Notes: generated by a model from the sequence alone, not told the origin. 64,000 bases of DNA from Tunturibacter empetritectus (GCF_040358985.1 NZ_CP132932.1:3100001-3164000); one strand, 5' to 3'. Shown: positions 55,387 to 64,000, numbered from the stretch's first letter. Numbers and translations are program-made.

Positions 55387-57006
55387 ATGCCAGCGACCCA
55401 CAACTCAGAGAACAAAATCGACAGCCATGCGACCTCCTCGCCCGCGAATGCCCCCGCCGCGCAGCCCCCCGCGAGCGAGACCGACGTCTACGCCATCCAC
55501 GGCGCCGACCCCGAGGTCCTCGCCTACGCCATGGCCAAGTACTCCCGCTCCGCCCTCACCATGAAGGAGTCCCTCGCCGAGATCAGCTCCCAGCGCGCCG
55601 AGCAGTTCCTCAATACCTTCTACTTCGCCTACGGCCATCGTTCCATCGCCGATCTCGCCCACATCCCCTTCGCCATCGAGCGTCTCTCTCTGCTTGCTGC
55701 GATCGAGCTCGTCGACGAGCAGCGCTGGGACGGCCAGGAGCGCTCCACCCGCTACCAGAACTTCCGCCTCTCCGGCTGGTTCACCCCTGCCCTCGGCGAC
55801 GAAACCTCAACCTTCACCACCGCCGTCGAGCGCCTCTTCGCCACCTACGACAAGGTCAGCTCCGGCATGCTCACCGCGCTCAAGGCCGCCATCCCGCAGC
55901 CTGAATCGATGAAGCCCGACGCCTACGAGCGCACCCTCAAGGCCCGCGCCTTCGACGTCGCCCGTTATCTTCTCCCCCTTGCGACCAACACCTCGCTCGG
56001 CCAGATCGTCAACGCCCGCACCCTCGAAACTCAGGTCTCCCGCCTGCTCACCAGCGACTTCGCCGAGATCCGCCAGCTAGGCGAAAAGCTTCGCAACGCA
56101 GCCTCCGAGCCCGCATGGAACGTCCAGCACGCCGCCGGCGAGGTCCTCTGCGAAGAGATTGACTCCCTCGACGCCGACTGCGGCCGTCGCGCTCACGAGG
56201 CTTTCCTGCGCCCCGTCAAAGCTGCGCCCACGCTGGTCAAATACGCCACCCCCAATGACTACCAGCGCGAGACCCGCAGCGAACTCGCCCACGCCGCGAA
56301 GCTCCTCATGGGCAGCCAGCCCATCGCTCCCGCGCCTGTCGTCGATCTACTCGACGGCGACGAGCCCCTCGAGGTCGAACTCGCCACTTCGCTCCTCTAC
56401 CCGCACAGCCACTACCCCTACCGCCAGCTTCGCCACCAGGTCGCCGCCCTCAGCGCCAACCAGCGCGGCGAGATCGTCTCCCTCGGCACAAAACATCGCG
56501 GCCGCCACGACGAGCTTCTCCGCAGCTTCTCCTCCGGCCACAGCCTCCGCTTCGACATCCTCATGGACATCGGCGGCTTCCGCGACATGCATCGCCATCG
56601 TCGCTGCGTCCAGCTCCTGCAGCCCTACACCGACCTCCACGGCTACGACGAGCCCATCTGCCCAGGACAGCCCACTCTCGCCGAAGCCGGCCTCGAAACC
56701 CTTTACAGCGAGACCCTCGCCGCCACCTACGCGACCTACCGCAGCCTGCGCGACAGCAGCGTCCCCGAGGCCGCGCAATCCGCCCAGTACATACTCCCGC
56801 TGGCCACCCGCTGCCGCTCGCTCTTCAAGATGGACTTCGCCGAGGCCCTCTACATCTCCGAACTCCGCAGCGGCATCGCCGGCCACTTCAGCTATCGCCG
56901 CGTCGCCTGGGAGATGTACAAAGCGGTCGCCAAAAAGCACCCTTCGCTGGCCCAGTACTTCCGCATCGAAGACGTCAACGAGCCCGTGGATCTGTTGCGG
57001 CGATAA
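55387..57006 (+). CDS. long ThyX-like protein (two FAD-dependent thymidylate-synthase-type halves)
   Basis: The ATG at 55387 gives 539 residues; an upstream in-frame extension is rejected because it overlaps the divergent gene and lacks homology. The N-half has GHRSIADLAH and QRWDGQERSTRYQNF, matching part of the ThyX signature (RHRxxSxNExSxRY). The C-half has YRQLRHQVAALSANQRGE, GHSLRFDILMDIGGFRDMHRHRRCVQL, matching other parts. So the catalytic signature seems shared between two halves, each incomplete. ThyX makes dTMP using folate and FAD. Whether this protein does so is unclear; it may be a paralogue. Confidence 0.82.
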   Translation: MPATHNSENKIDSHATSSPANAPAAQPPASETDVYAIHGADPEVLAYAMAKYSRSALTMKESLAEISSQRAEQFLNTFYFAYGHRSIADLAHIPFAIERLSLLAAIELVDEQRWDGQERSTRYQNFRLSGWFTPALGDETSTFTTAVERLFATYDKVSSGMLTALKAAIPQPESMKPDAYERTLKARAFDVARYLLPLATNTSLGQIVNARTLETQVSRLLTSDFAEIRQLGEKLRNAASEPAWNVQHAAGEVLCEEIDSLDADCGRRAHEAFLRPVKAAPTLVKYATPNDYQRETRSELAHAAKLLMGSQPIAPAPVVDLLDGDEPLEVELATSLLYPHSHYPYRQLRHQVAALSANQRGEIVSLGTKHRGRHDELLRSFSSGHSLRFDILMDIGGFRDMHRHRRCVQLLQPYTDLHGYDEPICPGQPTLAEAGLETLYSETLAATYATYRSLRDSSVPEAAQSAQYILPLATRCRSLFKMDFAEALYISELRSGIAGHFSYRRVAWEMYKAVAKKHPSLAQYFRIEDVNEPVDLLRR

Positions 57007-57025
57007 GACTACCTCGCGGCCTGAG

Positions 57026-58021
57026 CTAGTTGCTGCCCGACGGGGAAATAGCGATGTCCCGGTAGTAGGTCGGCTTCCACCGCAGCAAGTTCGCGGTCGA
57101 CTTGCACGGCGTCATCCACGCAAACGCCGTCAGGTACAAGCGGTTCTTCGACCGCGCGCGAATCTTCGGCATAAGGTAGCGGTCGATCGCATCCTCGCCG
57201 ACATTCCAGCCGAAGCCGTACACCGGAGTGATCACGAAGTCCTGAAATCCAGTCTCGTTGGTCGTGCGCCCCAGATGCGCGACATAATACGTGTTCCGCC
57301 CGCTGTTGCCGATCGAAGCCTCGCTCACCGGCCCCACCTTCCACTGCGCGCTGTACACCGCCGACCACGCCATCGCCTTCAGCCGGCTGCGCCAGTAGTT
57401 GCCATTGTTCTCAAACACCAGCCCCCGCGCCTTCGGATCGTTCTGCTCAAAGATGCTGCTGGTAATCGCTCCCATCATCGGATGCCCGATGTCATGCACG
57501 ATGAACGTCGTATCGTCCGACCACTGGTACCAGCGGTAGTGTTCGACGCAAAACACATACGTCGACCAGTAAGGATTCGACGTCAGATCGTTCCGCGTCT
57601 CCGAGTCCAGCAGAATGTTTCCCGAGTGCTGCGCCGTAAGAAACTCGAACGACTGCCACAGCATCGGCAGCCACTGCACTCTGCACGGCTTCCCCTTGAT
57701 CCTGCCGCTCTCGCAGCCCTCGGTCAGCTCCTCCCTGGCCATCTCCCGCTCCGAGGCAGGAGCTTTGATCGTTCCGCTGCCCGCCCCGCCCCCCGACCCT
57801 CTGAACCTCAGTGTGCTTGCGGAAGAAGCAACCATCAGGCCATCGGTGGCGTCATCGCCAGAACTAGAGCCGGTCACACCCGCCATCAAAGCTGCGCTTG
57901 GTACCGGAGCATTTGGAAGAGAGTCAAACGGCACCCCAATCCCAACCGGGCCCTCTGCCTTCGGTCCAGCAGCGCCGGCGAGGCAAGCGTGCGTGGCGGT
58001 TGCCAGAAGAAAAAATCCCAT
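57026..58021 (-). CDS. exported protein of unknown function
   Basis: From the ATG at 58021 the protein has 331 residues, starting with a signal peptide (MGFFLLATATHACLAGAAG). A longer in-frame start at 58237 exists. After a Ser/Gly-rich linker the body (YWSTYVFCVEHYRWYQWSDDTTFIVHDIGHPMMGAI, GLVFENNGNYWRSRLKAMAWSAVYSAQWKVGPVSEASIGN, FQDFVITPVYGFGWNVGEDAIDRYLMPKI) is aromatic-rich with HDIGHP and a Gly-rich beta pattern, which suggests an outer-membrane or periplasmic barrel-like protein (DUF3943-like). A 14-base direct repeat (CTAAGCAGGGAAC) lies in the N-terminal part. Function unknown. Confidence 0.7.
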   Translation of the reverse strand: MGFFLLATATHACLAGAAGPKAEGPVGIGVPFDSLPNAPVPSAALMAGVTGSSSGDDATDGLMVASSASTLRFRGSGGGAGSGTIKAPASEREMAREELTEGCESGRIKGKPCRVQWLPMLWQSFEFLTAQHSGNILLDSETRNDLTSNPYWSTYVFCVEHYRWYQWSDDTTFIVHDIGHPMMGAITSSIFEQNDPKARGLVFENNGNYWRSRLKAMAWSAVYSAQWKVGPVSEASIGNSGRNTYYVAHLGRTTNETGFQDFVITPVYGFGWNVGEDAIDRYLMPKIRARSKNRLYLTAFAWMTPCKSTANLLRWKPTYYRDIAISPSGSN

Positions 58022-58350
58022 CGCTCTAAGCAGGGAACTAAGCAGGGAACCTCTAAGCAGAAAACCGGGGAGGCTGCTACGGAAAGTTTGGGTCAACTGA
58101 CGCTCCGAGGGTTTAAGCAACCAACGTTCAGCGCCAGGTGACCTGAGCCAGGCGGCGCGCAGCCGAGCGTACTCGAACCAGATCACCAAAAGCAACGAAA
58201 AGCTGAGCAACGAACAGCTGCTGGAAGCTGGGTCCATGCAGAGAGCGAATACCGTGTAGAAACGCAGTGCTTGCCAGCCTCCACGCGCAGAGCTATAGTT
58301 TGGGGCGCGACTGAGGGGGTGGCTGAATCCGCGCCAGCGTTTTAAACCTT

Positions 58351-58821
58351 GTGCTCTGCCTCGCCTTCCTCCTCTCTGCCTCCGCGGTGGGCCTTGCCCA
58401 GCAGCCTGCCAAAGACTGGCACGATCTCGAGACCCTCAAGCCCGGTGCCTCGATCCGAATCACGCTCGCCAGGCAAAGAACTCTCTGTGCCTTCGATTCG
58501 GTCAGTGAAGAAGCAATCGTCTGCCACAAGCGACAAGCCGGAGTGGATCGCTCGCTCTCCTTCCTCAGAACGGACATCCATCAGATCCGAGCCCGCAACG
58601 CAACCGGATCGATCATCGCAGGGGCCGCACTGGGCGCAGGCGTCGGTGCCGGAATCGGTGCCCTTGTCGACTCGCGCATCAACAATCCCGGCGCCACCAA
58701 CAACGCAAAGTTCACCGGCGGACTCGCTCGTGCGGGCGGCCTCCTTGGCGCTCTCTTCGGCATCGCCACCGAGTTCGTCCCAGGCAAACTGCTCTACAAA
58801 GCGGAGAGCCAGCACCCCTGA
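58351..58821 (+). CDS. secreted protein with glycine-zipper segment
   Basis: The protein has 156 residues from a GTG start. The signal peptide is LCLAFLLSASAVGLAQQ. A beta-like part (DLETLKPGASIRITLARQRTLCAFDSV, FLRTDIHQIRAR) precedes IIAGAALGAGVGAGIGALVDSR and GGLLGALFGIATEFVPG, which are glycine-zipper helices likely in the outer or inner membrane. No family was fixed. It lies between the exported unknown protein (divergent) and the YXWGXW gene. Confidence 0.68.
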   Translation: MLCLAFLLSASAVGLAQQPAKDWHDLETLKPGASIRITLARQRTLCAFDSVSEEAIVCHKRQAGVDRSLSFLRTDIHQIRARNATGSIIAGAALGAGVGAGIGALVDSRINNPGATNNAKFTGGLARAGGLLGALFGIATEFVPGKLLYKAESQHP

Positions 58822-58945
58822 ACACGGCGCCCACGTCTCACTCACTTCTGTTTTAGTGAAACTGAATCCCATCCTGTCGAACAGCCATACGGGTCATTGA
58901 CACAATCTTGCCGTCGCAGCTAAGGTTCGGGTACGGAGAATTTAT

Positions 58946-59299
58946 TTGAAGACAAAATGGCTAATTGCTGCAATAACGTCAGTTACCTTAACTACGCCAA
59001 CGTTCGGGCAGGTTGGCATCTACATCGGCAGAACACCGCCCCCGCTGCGTTATGAAGTACGGCCACCGATGCCCGGCGATGGATATGCCTGGGTCGATGG
59101 TTATTGGGGAGTCAACGACGGCCGTTATGCCTGGGTTCCCGGCCGCTGGGATCGTCCACCTTATCCCGGCGCCTACTGGTCCCATCCGCACTACGACCAC
59201 TACCAAGAAGGCTGGCGCATGCACGAAGGCCACTGGGACCATGAAGACCATGGCGACCACTACGATCATGGTCATCATGACCATGACGACCACCATTAG
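58946..59299 (+). CDS. YXWGXW-repeat secreted protein with histidine-rich tail
   Basis: The protein has 117 residues from a TTG with GGAG ahead. The signal peptide (IAAITSVTLTTPTFGQ) is followed by YAWVDGYWG, YAWVPGRWD and PGAYWSHPHYD, the YxWxxGxW-type repeats seen in small secreted proteobacterial and acidobacterial proteins. The last 40 residues are very rich in His and Asp (HYDHGHHDHDDHH), which suggests metal binding, for example nickel, zinc or copper. It lies 14 bases before palindromic copy C. Confidence 0.8.
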   Translation: MKTKWLIAAITSVTLTTPTFGQVGIYIGRTPPPLRYEVRPPMPGDGYAWVDGYWGVNDGRYAWVPGRWDRPPYPGAYWSHPHYDHYQEGWRMHEGHWDHEDHGDHYDHGHHDHDDHH

Positions 59300-59313
59300 C
59301 ACTCAGTAAAGAG

Positions 59314-59494
59314 GTCCTGCCGGACGGGCCCACTGCGCGTGGGGCGGTCACTTCGTGACTTGTATACCGGCTTCGCCCAGGCCTTCCGATGGTCGGCACA
59401 AGATCTTTTCTCGCGACCAACGGGAGCGCCAACCGAAGGGGTATACAAGTCACGAAGTGACCGCTGCCCGCGCAGTGGGCCCATCCGGCAGGAC
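59314..59494. repeat. long palindromic intergenic element, copy C
   Basis: About 181 bases. The ends GTCCTGCCGGACGGGCCC and GGGCCCATCCGGCAGGAC pair with one mismatch, and the pairing goes on as ACTGCGCG/CGCGCAGT. Further in, GCGGTCACTTCGTGACTT followed by GTATACC pairs without mismatch with GGTATAC and AAGTCACGAAGTGACCGC. The whole can fold into one stem of about 60 pairs. It sits directly before the recA promoter region. It is the most intact of the three copies. Confidence 0.85.
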
Positions 59495-59536
59495 ATGATC
59501 TTCTAGAATCACCTGCAAGTTGTATTCGCCTTTTAT

Positions 59537-59564
59537 TTGCTTTTCCCGCTTTGAATGCTAGAAT
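59537..59564 (+). promoter_or_regulatory. candidate recA promoter
   Basis: TTGCTT at 59537-59542 and TAGAAT at 59559-59564 are 16 bases apart, 53 bases before the recA start. No match to the enterobacterial CTGT-N8-ACAG box or to GAAC-N4-GTTC was found in the 120 bases upstream, so LexA control cannot be shown. Confidence 0.45.
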
Positions 59565-59617
59565 CCCAAATTGAAACATCAACCTCCCTCTTACCCACCC
59601 CTCAGGAGAGAAATCAC

Positions 59618-60685
<1,068 letters not shown>

Positions 60686-60714
60686 ATCGTCACAGCAGGG
60701 AAGCACTAGAGGAA

Positions 60715-60747
60715 GCGCCGGCATAAGAGTTTGCCGGCGCTTCTCCT
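60715..60747 (+). terminator. recA terminator hairpin
   Basis: GCGCCGGC at 60715-60722 pairs exactly with GCCGGCGC at 60733-60740 around a 10-base loop, followed by TTCTCCT. It lies 30 bases after recA's stop. Confidence 0.65.
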
Positions 60748-60988
60748 GCCTACAACGCGTCATCTGGCTCAAGCCCCCATCATCCACCTACAAGGCGTCA
60801 TCTCGACCGAAGCAGCGAACAGCTTCATCGTTCGTTGCGCAGTGGAAAGACCCCGCATTGCTTTTCTTTAGATCCGGACAAAACAATTTTTCGCTGTCAA
60901 GCCCCTATCGAAGCTAAATCCATGCAACCAAACCACATAGGCGTGGCGTATGAGTTATATCAAAAAGCTTATACTGGAATCAGATCGA

Positions 60989-61020
60989 GAAAGCCCCGGA
61001 CGAAACCGGGGCTTTCTTGC
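60989..61020. terminator. strong isolated hairpin in the recA - Spy-like gap
   Basis: GAAAGCCCCGG at 60989-60999 pairs exactly over 11 bases with CCGGGGCTTTC at 61006-61016 around ACGAAA. This looks like a terminator stem with its A/T arms. TATACT at 60970-60975 lies just upstream. Nothing codes between recA's terminator and here, so it could end a small RNA, or act on the converging sigma operon. The rest of 60686-61205 holds a G9 tract (61153-61161) and the small perfect stem CCCCTGTCAGGGG, but no gene. Confidence 0.5.
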
Positions 61021-61205
61021 GAAAGAAACATCACAAACGCCCGTAACTCCTTCGCCTGCACGAATCTGCACGTAACTCATTTAGAATGAGGTTTTTGCAG
61101 GCCAATGATGCGTCTAAGTATATGATAATAAAGGATTTGCGCGCGGGTAATAGGGGGGGGGTGCCCCTGTCAGGGGAGGAGTCAAATCGGCAACAGAGCT
61201 GCCTC

Positions 61206-61790
61206 CTACTCCATCCCCTCGCCGCCTGGACCGCCCGGAGGGGGTGCCTGACCCTCGGAGCCCCGTCCGCCCGGGTCACCCTGCATCCTCATGCGGCGAT
61301 GGTCCCGCATCTCGGCCTGCAGTTTGGTCCACTGGTCCGGCGTCAGCACATTGCGAATCCCCAGCAGCATCTTGGCGTTCGCCTTTTCAAGCTCGGCTCG
61401 CGCCTGGGCCGTGTGGTCGATCTGCGCCAGAATCTTGTTCGTATCCGGAGGATCAGCCGCCAGCATCGGCTCCATCAGAACCTCCTGCTTCTCGACCGCG
61501 GCCCTCAGGTCGATCAGTTGCAGTTTGCTCTGCTGCAGGATGTCGTCCATCTTCTTCTGCTGGTCCGGAGTCAGGTTCAGCTTCTGGATCAGGTCGGGAT
61601 TGTGCCACCAGATTCCTGGAGGCCCGATGCGGAAACCCCCGCGCATCCCCCCGCCCCCGTTCCATCCGCCGCGATCCCGATCCATCCCCACGCCCGGCTG
61701 AGGTGGCGAACCCGAAGGTGGCTGCGCCGTCAAAAAACTTCCAGAGAGCGTCGCGAATAAAACAATCGAAAGTACAGGTTTCAGGCGCAT
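61206..61790 (-). CDS. Spy/CpxP-like periplasmic protein
   Basis: From the ATG at 61790 the protein has 194 residues; the ATG at 61805 adds five residues (both lie in a 15-base tandem duplication, see the repeat entry). The signal peptide is LKPVLSIVLFATLSGSFLTAQ. A Gly/Pro-rich part precedes the helical LTPDQQKKMDDILQQSKLQLIDL and VLTPDQWTKLQAEMRDHRRMRM, two LTxxQ-type motifs of the Spy/CpxP/heavy-metal-resistance family. The C-terminus is Gly/Pro-rich. It ends an operon with an ECF sigma factor and an anti-sigma factor, fitting an envelope or metal stress response. Confidence 0.85.
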   Translation of the reverse strand: MRLKPVLSIVLFATLSGSFLTAQPPSGSPPQPGVGMDRDRGGWNGGGGMRGGFRIGPPGIWWHNPDLIQKLNLTPDQQKKMDDILQQSKLQLIDLRAAVEKQEVLMEPMLAADPPDTNKILAQIDHTAQARAELEKANAKMLLGIRNVLTPDQWTKLQAEMRDHRRMRMQGDPGGRGSEGQAPPPGGPGGEGME

Positions 61791-61817
61791 GTCAGTTCGT
61801 CCCATGTCAGTTCGTCC
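61788..61817. repeat. 15-base exact tandem duplication at the anti-sigma / Spy-like junction
   Basis: CATGTCAGTTCGTCC occurs twice head to tail (61788-61802 and 61803-61817). On the coding strand the unit is GGACGAACTGACATG, with a GGA-type ribosome site, the anti-sigma stop codon (TGA) and the start ATG of the Spy-like gene. The duplication therefore gives two possible starts. Confidence 0.85.
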
Positions 61818-62328
61818 TTTGATCTGAAGTAGAAGTTAGTGAAGTCGTGCTGTCGGTCGGATCGGCCAGCGGCTCCATCGGAGACGGCACATCAGCCGAA
61901 ACCTTTCGGTCGATATCCGAGAGCAAAGCCTCATCCGACTCCGCAGTCTGCGAAGACGCCGCTGCCGCGGCCTTCGCTGCGGAACGAGCGGCAGATTGCT
62001 GCTGGTGCAAGGTAATCGGGAAGAGGGCAGCGACGAAGACTACCGCCGCTGCTGCCCAGTATAGTGGCTGCGAGAGCATGCTGTGCGGAGGCGCAATGGA
62101 TGAGCGCCGCGCGTAGCTGTGTGCAAACTCCTGCCGCGAGTAAGCAACCGAGGCATCGCGGAAGTGAGAGAGCGAATCGCGCAGGCTCTTCAGCTCCGCC
62201 GCGCAGATCAGGCAAGCCTGAAGGTGCTGATCGACCACATCGGTCTCGTGATCGACGCCGGCAGACGGAAGCGACGAGTCAGCGAGAAGAACATCGCAGA
62301 GTTGCTCGTGAGTCAGGTGGAGGTTCAT
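61807..62328 (-). CDS. zinc-motif anti-sigma factor
   Basis: The protein has 173 residues. His35, Cys39 and Cys42 in QHLQACLICAAELK form the H-x3-C-x2-C zinc anti-sigma motif. One membrane helix follows (LYWAAAAVVFVAALFPITL, near 88-106), with a periplasmic Ala/Ser/Thr-rich part after it. The start overlaps the sigma factor gene by 4 bases, so the two are cotranslated. It should hold the ECF sigma factor at the membrane until a signal arrives. Confidence 0.88.
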   Translation of the reverse strand: MNLHLTHEQLCDVLLADSSLPSAGVDHETDVVDQHLQACLICAAELKSLRDSLSHFRDASVAYSRQEFAHSYARRSSIAPPHSMLSQPLYWAAAAVVFVAALFPITLHQQQSAARSAAKAAAAASSQTAESDEALLSDIDRKVSADVPSPMEPLADPTDSTTSLTSTSDQRTN

Positions 62329-62963
62329 AGGGAATCCTTGAGAGAGGCGTTGTGGCGAGCCCGGATGGTCGCGAGGGCTCGGTAAAGATGGGTCTTGACG
62401 GTGCTGATCGGTAAACCTGTGATGCTCGCGATCTCGGAGAGCTCAAGCTCCTCGAGGAATCGCAGCAGGAAGACGCTTCGCTGGCGCTCCGAGAGTTCGG
62501 TAACGCTCTGCCACACCAGCGTCATCTGCTCACTGGCGATCAGGCGCGACTCGAGGGAGCTGTCGCGATGCGGAACGTACGACGAGATGTCGGATACATC
62601 GACGGCGGTATCCGAGACCCGCTTCCAGAAGCGAAAACGATCGGTGCGGGTGTGATCGCGAACCAGATTCAGCGCAATCCGCATCAGCCAGGTCAAGATC
62701 GAGCAGTCGCCGCGAAAGCTGCTGCGCGCCGACCAGGCTCGAACGAAGGTGTCCTGAGTCAATGTCTGGGCCACATCGCGATCCCGGATTGAGACCAGAT
62801 GGAAGCGGAAGATCCGCTGCTCATAGGTGGCCACAATCGAGTCCATATCGTCGAGAGGAGTGGCCGGCGCGTGAGCGATGACCGTCTGTCGCGTCATGGG
62901 AAGACTATCGGAGCTGAGAGCTTGTGATGGCATTTGTGACCCGTATTCAGGCTGCTGCGGCAT
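62325..62963 (-). CDS. ECF-type RNA polymerase sigma factor
   Basis: The protein has 212 residues. Region 2 is VATYEQRIFRFHLVSIRDRDVAQTLTQDTFVRAW followed by RGDCSILTWLMRIALNLVRDHTR, and region 4 is ELSERQRSVFLLRFLEELELSEIASITGLPISTVKTHLYRALATIR with its helix-turn-helix. This is an ECF sigma-70 factor. About 40 residues precede region 2, and starts at internal methionines 11 or 23 would shorten it. It is the first gene of the sigma - anti-sigma - Spy-like operon and probably activates its own promoter. Confidence 0.93.
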   Translation of the reverse strand: MPQQPEYGSQMPSQALSSDSLPMTRQTVIAHAPATPLDDMDSIVATYEQRIFRFHLVSIRDRDVAQTLTQDTFVRAWSARSSFRGDCSILTWLMRIALNLVRDHTRTDRFRFWKRVSDTAVDVSDISSYVPHRDSSLESRLIASEQMTLVWQSVTELSERQRSVFLLRFLEELELSEIASITGLPISTVKTHLYRALATIRARHNASLKDSL

Positions 62964-63059
62964 TGTTTACTGTTGAAAGAGACGCCCGGGTGGCCCCGCA
63001 AGACTACAGGATTGCCGCGATTTATTTTTTACCCGCGAAGCAAGGTATGCTGCTGATGC

Positions 63060-63563
63060 ATGCATACGGTAAAAGCAATCTACCCCGGAACCTTCGATCC
63101 ACTGACGAACGGACACCTCGATCTGATAGCCCGCGGGTCGAAGATCGTGGATGAGCTGGTCGTAGCGATTCTTCGCAACTCGGAAAAGGGTACGCCACTC
63201 TTCACTGTTCCGGAGCGTGAAGAGATGATCACCGAAGCGACTCGTAGTTTTGGCAACGTCTCGGTAACCACCTTCAATGGTCTCCTGGTCGACTTTGCCC
63301 GGGAGCAGGGTGCCAAGGCTGTCCTTCGGGGCATTCGGGCGATCAGCGACTACGAGTACGAGTTTCAGATGGCAATGATGAACCGGAAGCTTGATCCTGA
63401 GCTCGAAACGCTCTTCATGATGCCGGCGGAAAAGTACACCTACGTCAGTTCAAGACTGATAAAAGGCGTCTTCCAGCTCGGCGGCGACGTTACAGCTCTC
63501 GTACCGCCTCTGGTTGTCGAGCGCCTCAAAGCCAAGGTTCCGAACCGCCTCTCGGGGGCTTGA
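63060..63563 (+). CDS. coaD: pantetheine-phosphate adenylyltransferase
   Basis: The protein has 167 residues, the normal length. AIYPGTFDPLTNGHLDLIARG carries the GxFDPxTxGH nucleotide motif; AVLRGIRAISDYEYEFQMAMMNRKL and FMMPAEKYTYVSSRLIKGV (the SSxxIK-like end motif) are conserved. It transfers AMP to phosphopantetheine in the fourth step of coenzyme A synthesis. A stop at 63563 is followed by a 48-base gap to the aminotransferase. Confidence 0.96.
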   Translation: MHTVKAIYPGTFDPLTNGHLDLIARGSKIVDELVVAILRNSEKGTPLFTVPEREEMITEATRSFGNVSVTTFNGLLVDFAREQGAKAVLRGIRAISDYEYEFQMAMMNRKLDPELETLFMMPAEKYTYVSSRLIKGVFQLGGDVTALVPPLVVERLKAKVPNRLSGA

Positions 63564-63611
63564 GAAGACTTGCTCCTTTATCTCGCTGGCTAAATCTGCC
63601 AAACTAGAGAT

Positions 63612-64000
63612 ATGACTACAGCGACAGCGACGAAGATATTCGCAGACCGTATCGGCCGCATCGAAGTTTCGGCAACCATGGCGATCACAGCCGCAGCGCT
63701 GAAGCTCAAGTCTGAAGGCGTGAACCTCGCCGACTTCGGCGCCGGCGAACCTCACTTTTCCACTCCGCGCCACATTAAGGACGCGGCGATTGACGCGATC
63801 GAAAAGAACTTCACCCGCTATACCAACGTGGCTGGTATTCCAGAGGTGCGCAAGGCCATCGTCGATCGACACGCCTGCGACTTCGGCTCGAACTACACGC
63901 CTGACGAGTGCGTCTTCACTACTGGTGGCAAGCTGGCGTTGTTCAATGCGATTCAGGTTCTGGTGGACCACGGCGATGAGGTTATTCTTCCCGTCCCTTA
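63612..64000 (+). CDS. aspartate aminotransferase-type class I/II enzyme, N-terminal part (cut by window edge)
   Basis: The ATG at 63612 opens a frame of 129 complete codons up to the window end. FADRIGRIEVSATMAITAAALKLKSEGVNLADFGAGEPHFSTP is the usual start of bacterial aspartate/tyrosine aminotransferases, with the GxGxPxF substrate loop. RYTNVAGIPEVRKAI and FTTGGKLALFNAIQVL (cofactor phosphate loop, TGGK) follow. The Schiff-base lysine lies beyond the window. Substrate is probably aspartate/2-oxoglutarate. Confidence 0.93.
   Translation, partial: MTTATATKIFADRIGRIEVSATMAITAAALKLKSEGVNLADFGAGEPHFSTPRHIKDAAIDAIEKNFTRYTNVAGIPEVRKAIVDRHACDFGSNYTPDECVFTTGGKLALFNAIQVLVDHGDEVILPVP

Noticed and set aside
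56159..58141. 660-codon plus-strand frame
   Set aside because: It runs out of phase through the ThyX-like gene and then antisense to the exported protein; composition is Pro/Ser/Thr/Arg-rich noise.

Overview
The window reads as chromosomal DNA of an acidobacterium of the class Terriglobia (Granulicella / Edaphobacter / Terriglobus type). This is inferred from moderately high GC, many small secreted proteins of acidobacterial character, an outer-membrane beta-barrel, an NtrY/NtrX pair, MreB lying apart from MreCD-PBP2-RodA, and GTG/TTG starts next to good ribosome sites. No rRNA, tRNA, transposase, phage gene or CRISPR array was recognised. Both ends cut genes: an EamA transporter on the left and an aspartate-type aminotransferase on the right.

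Layout. 0-9 kb: EamA fragment, M13 peptidase, secreted unknown protein, rpsT, then a compact row phoH - GH16 glucanase - ybeY - corC whose last three genes overlap by 4 bases. 9-20 kb: mreB, a membrane protein, alanine dehydrogenase, an NtrY kinase overlapping an NtrX-like regulator, era, a secreted esterase and a cytochrome P460. 20-31 kb: mreC-mreD-mrdA-rodA, then an RNase E/G gene with a long leader and a very large insertion in its S1 domain, then an outer-membrane barrel. 31-43 kb: membrane glycosyltransferase, an MqnC-like protein without the radical-SAM cysteines, VKOR, a Bax-inhibitor-like protein, an HPF-like domain with a histone-H1-like tail, a Tat-exported phosphoesterase, a small cassette (ribbon-helix-helix-like protein, SRPBCC-like protein, nucleotidyltransferase fold), an orphan DNA methyltransferase and a PP2C phosphatase. 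43-55 kb: serine hydrolase, 3-hydroxybutyryl-CoA dehydrogenase and MaoC hydratase, YycJ-like hydrolase, rhomboid protease, GAF and XRE proteins, a frameshifted alpha/beta hydrolase, a methyltransferase, an acetyltransferase and fabG. 55-64 kb: a long ThyX-like protein, secreted unknowns, recA, a sigma - anti-sigma - Spy-like operon, coaD and the aminotransferase.

Working together: mreB with mreCD/PBP2/RodA forms the cell-elongation machinery. phoH, ybeY, era, RNase E/G, rpsT and the HPF-like protein all serve RNA or ribosome metabolism. hbd and maoC are consecutive and fit short-chain acyl-CoA metabolism. The ECF sigma operon ends in an envelope-stress type periplasmic protein.

The most notable observations are three copies of a long palindromic intergenic element, the MqnC homologue without its iron-sulphur motif, the S1-domain insertion in RNase E/G, the NtrX-like regulator without a GAFTGA loop, and the ThyX-like protein whose signature seems divided between two halves. 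All family names come from reading the proteins; no search was run.
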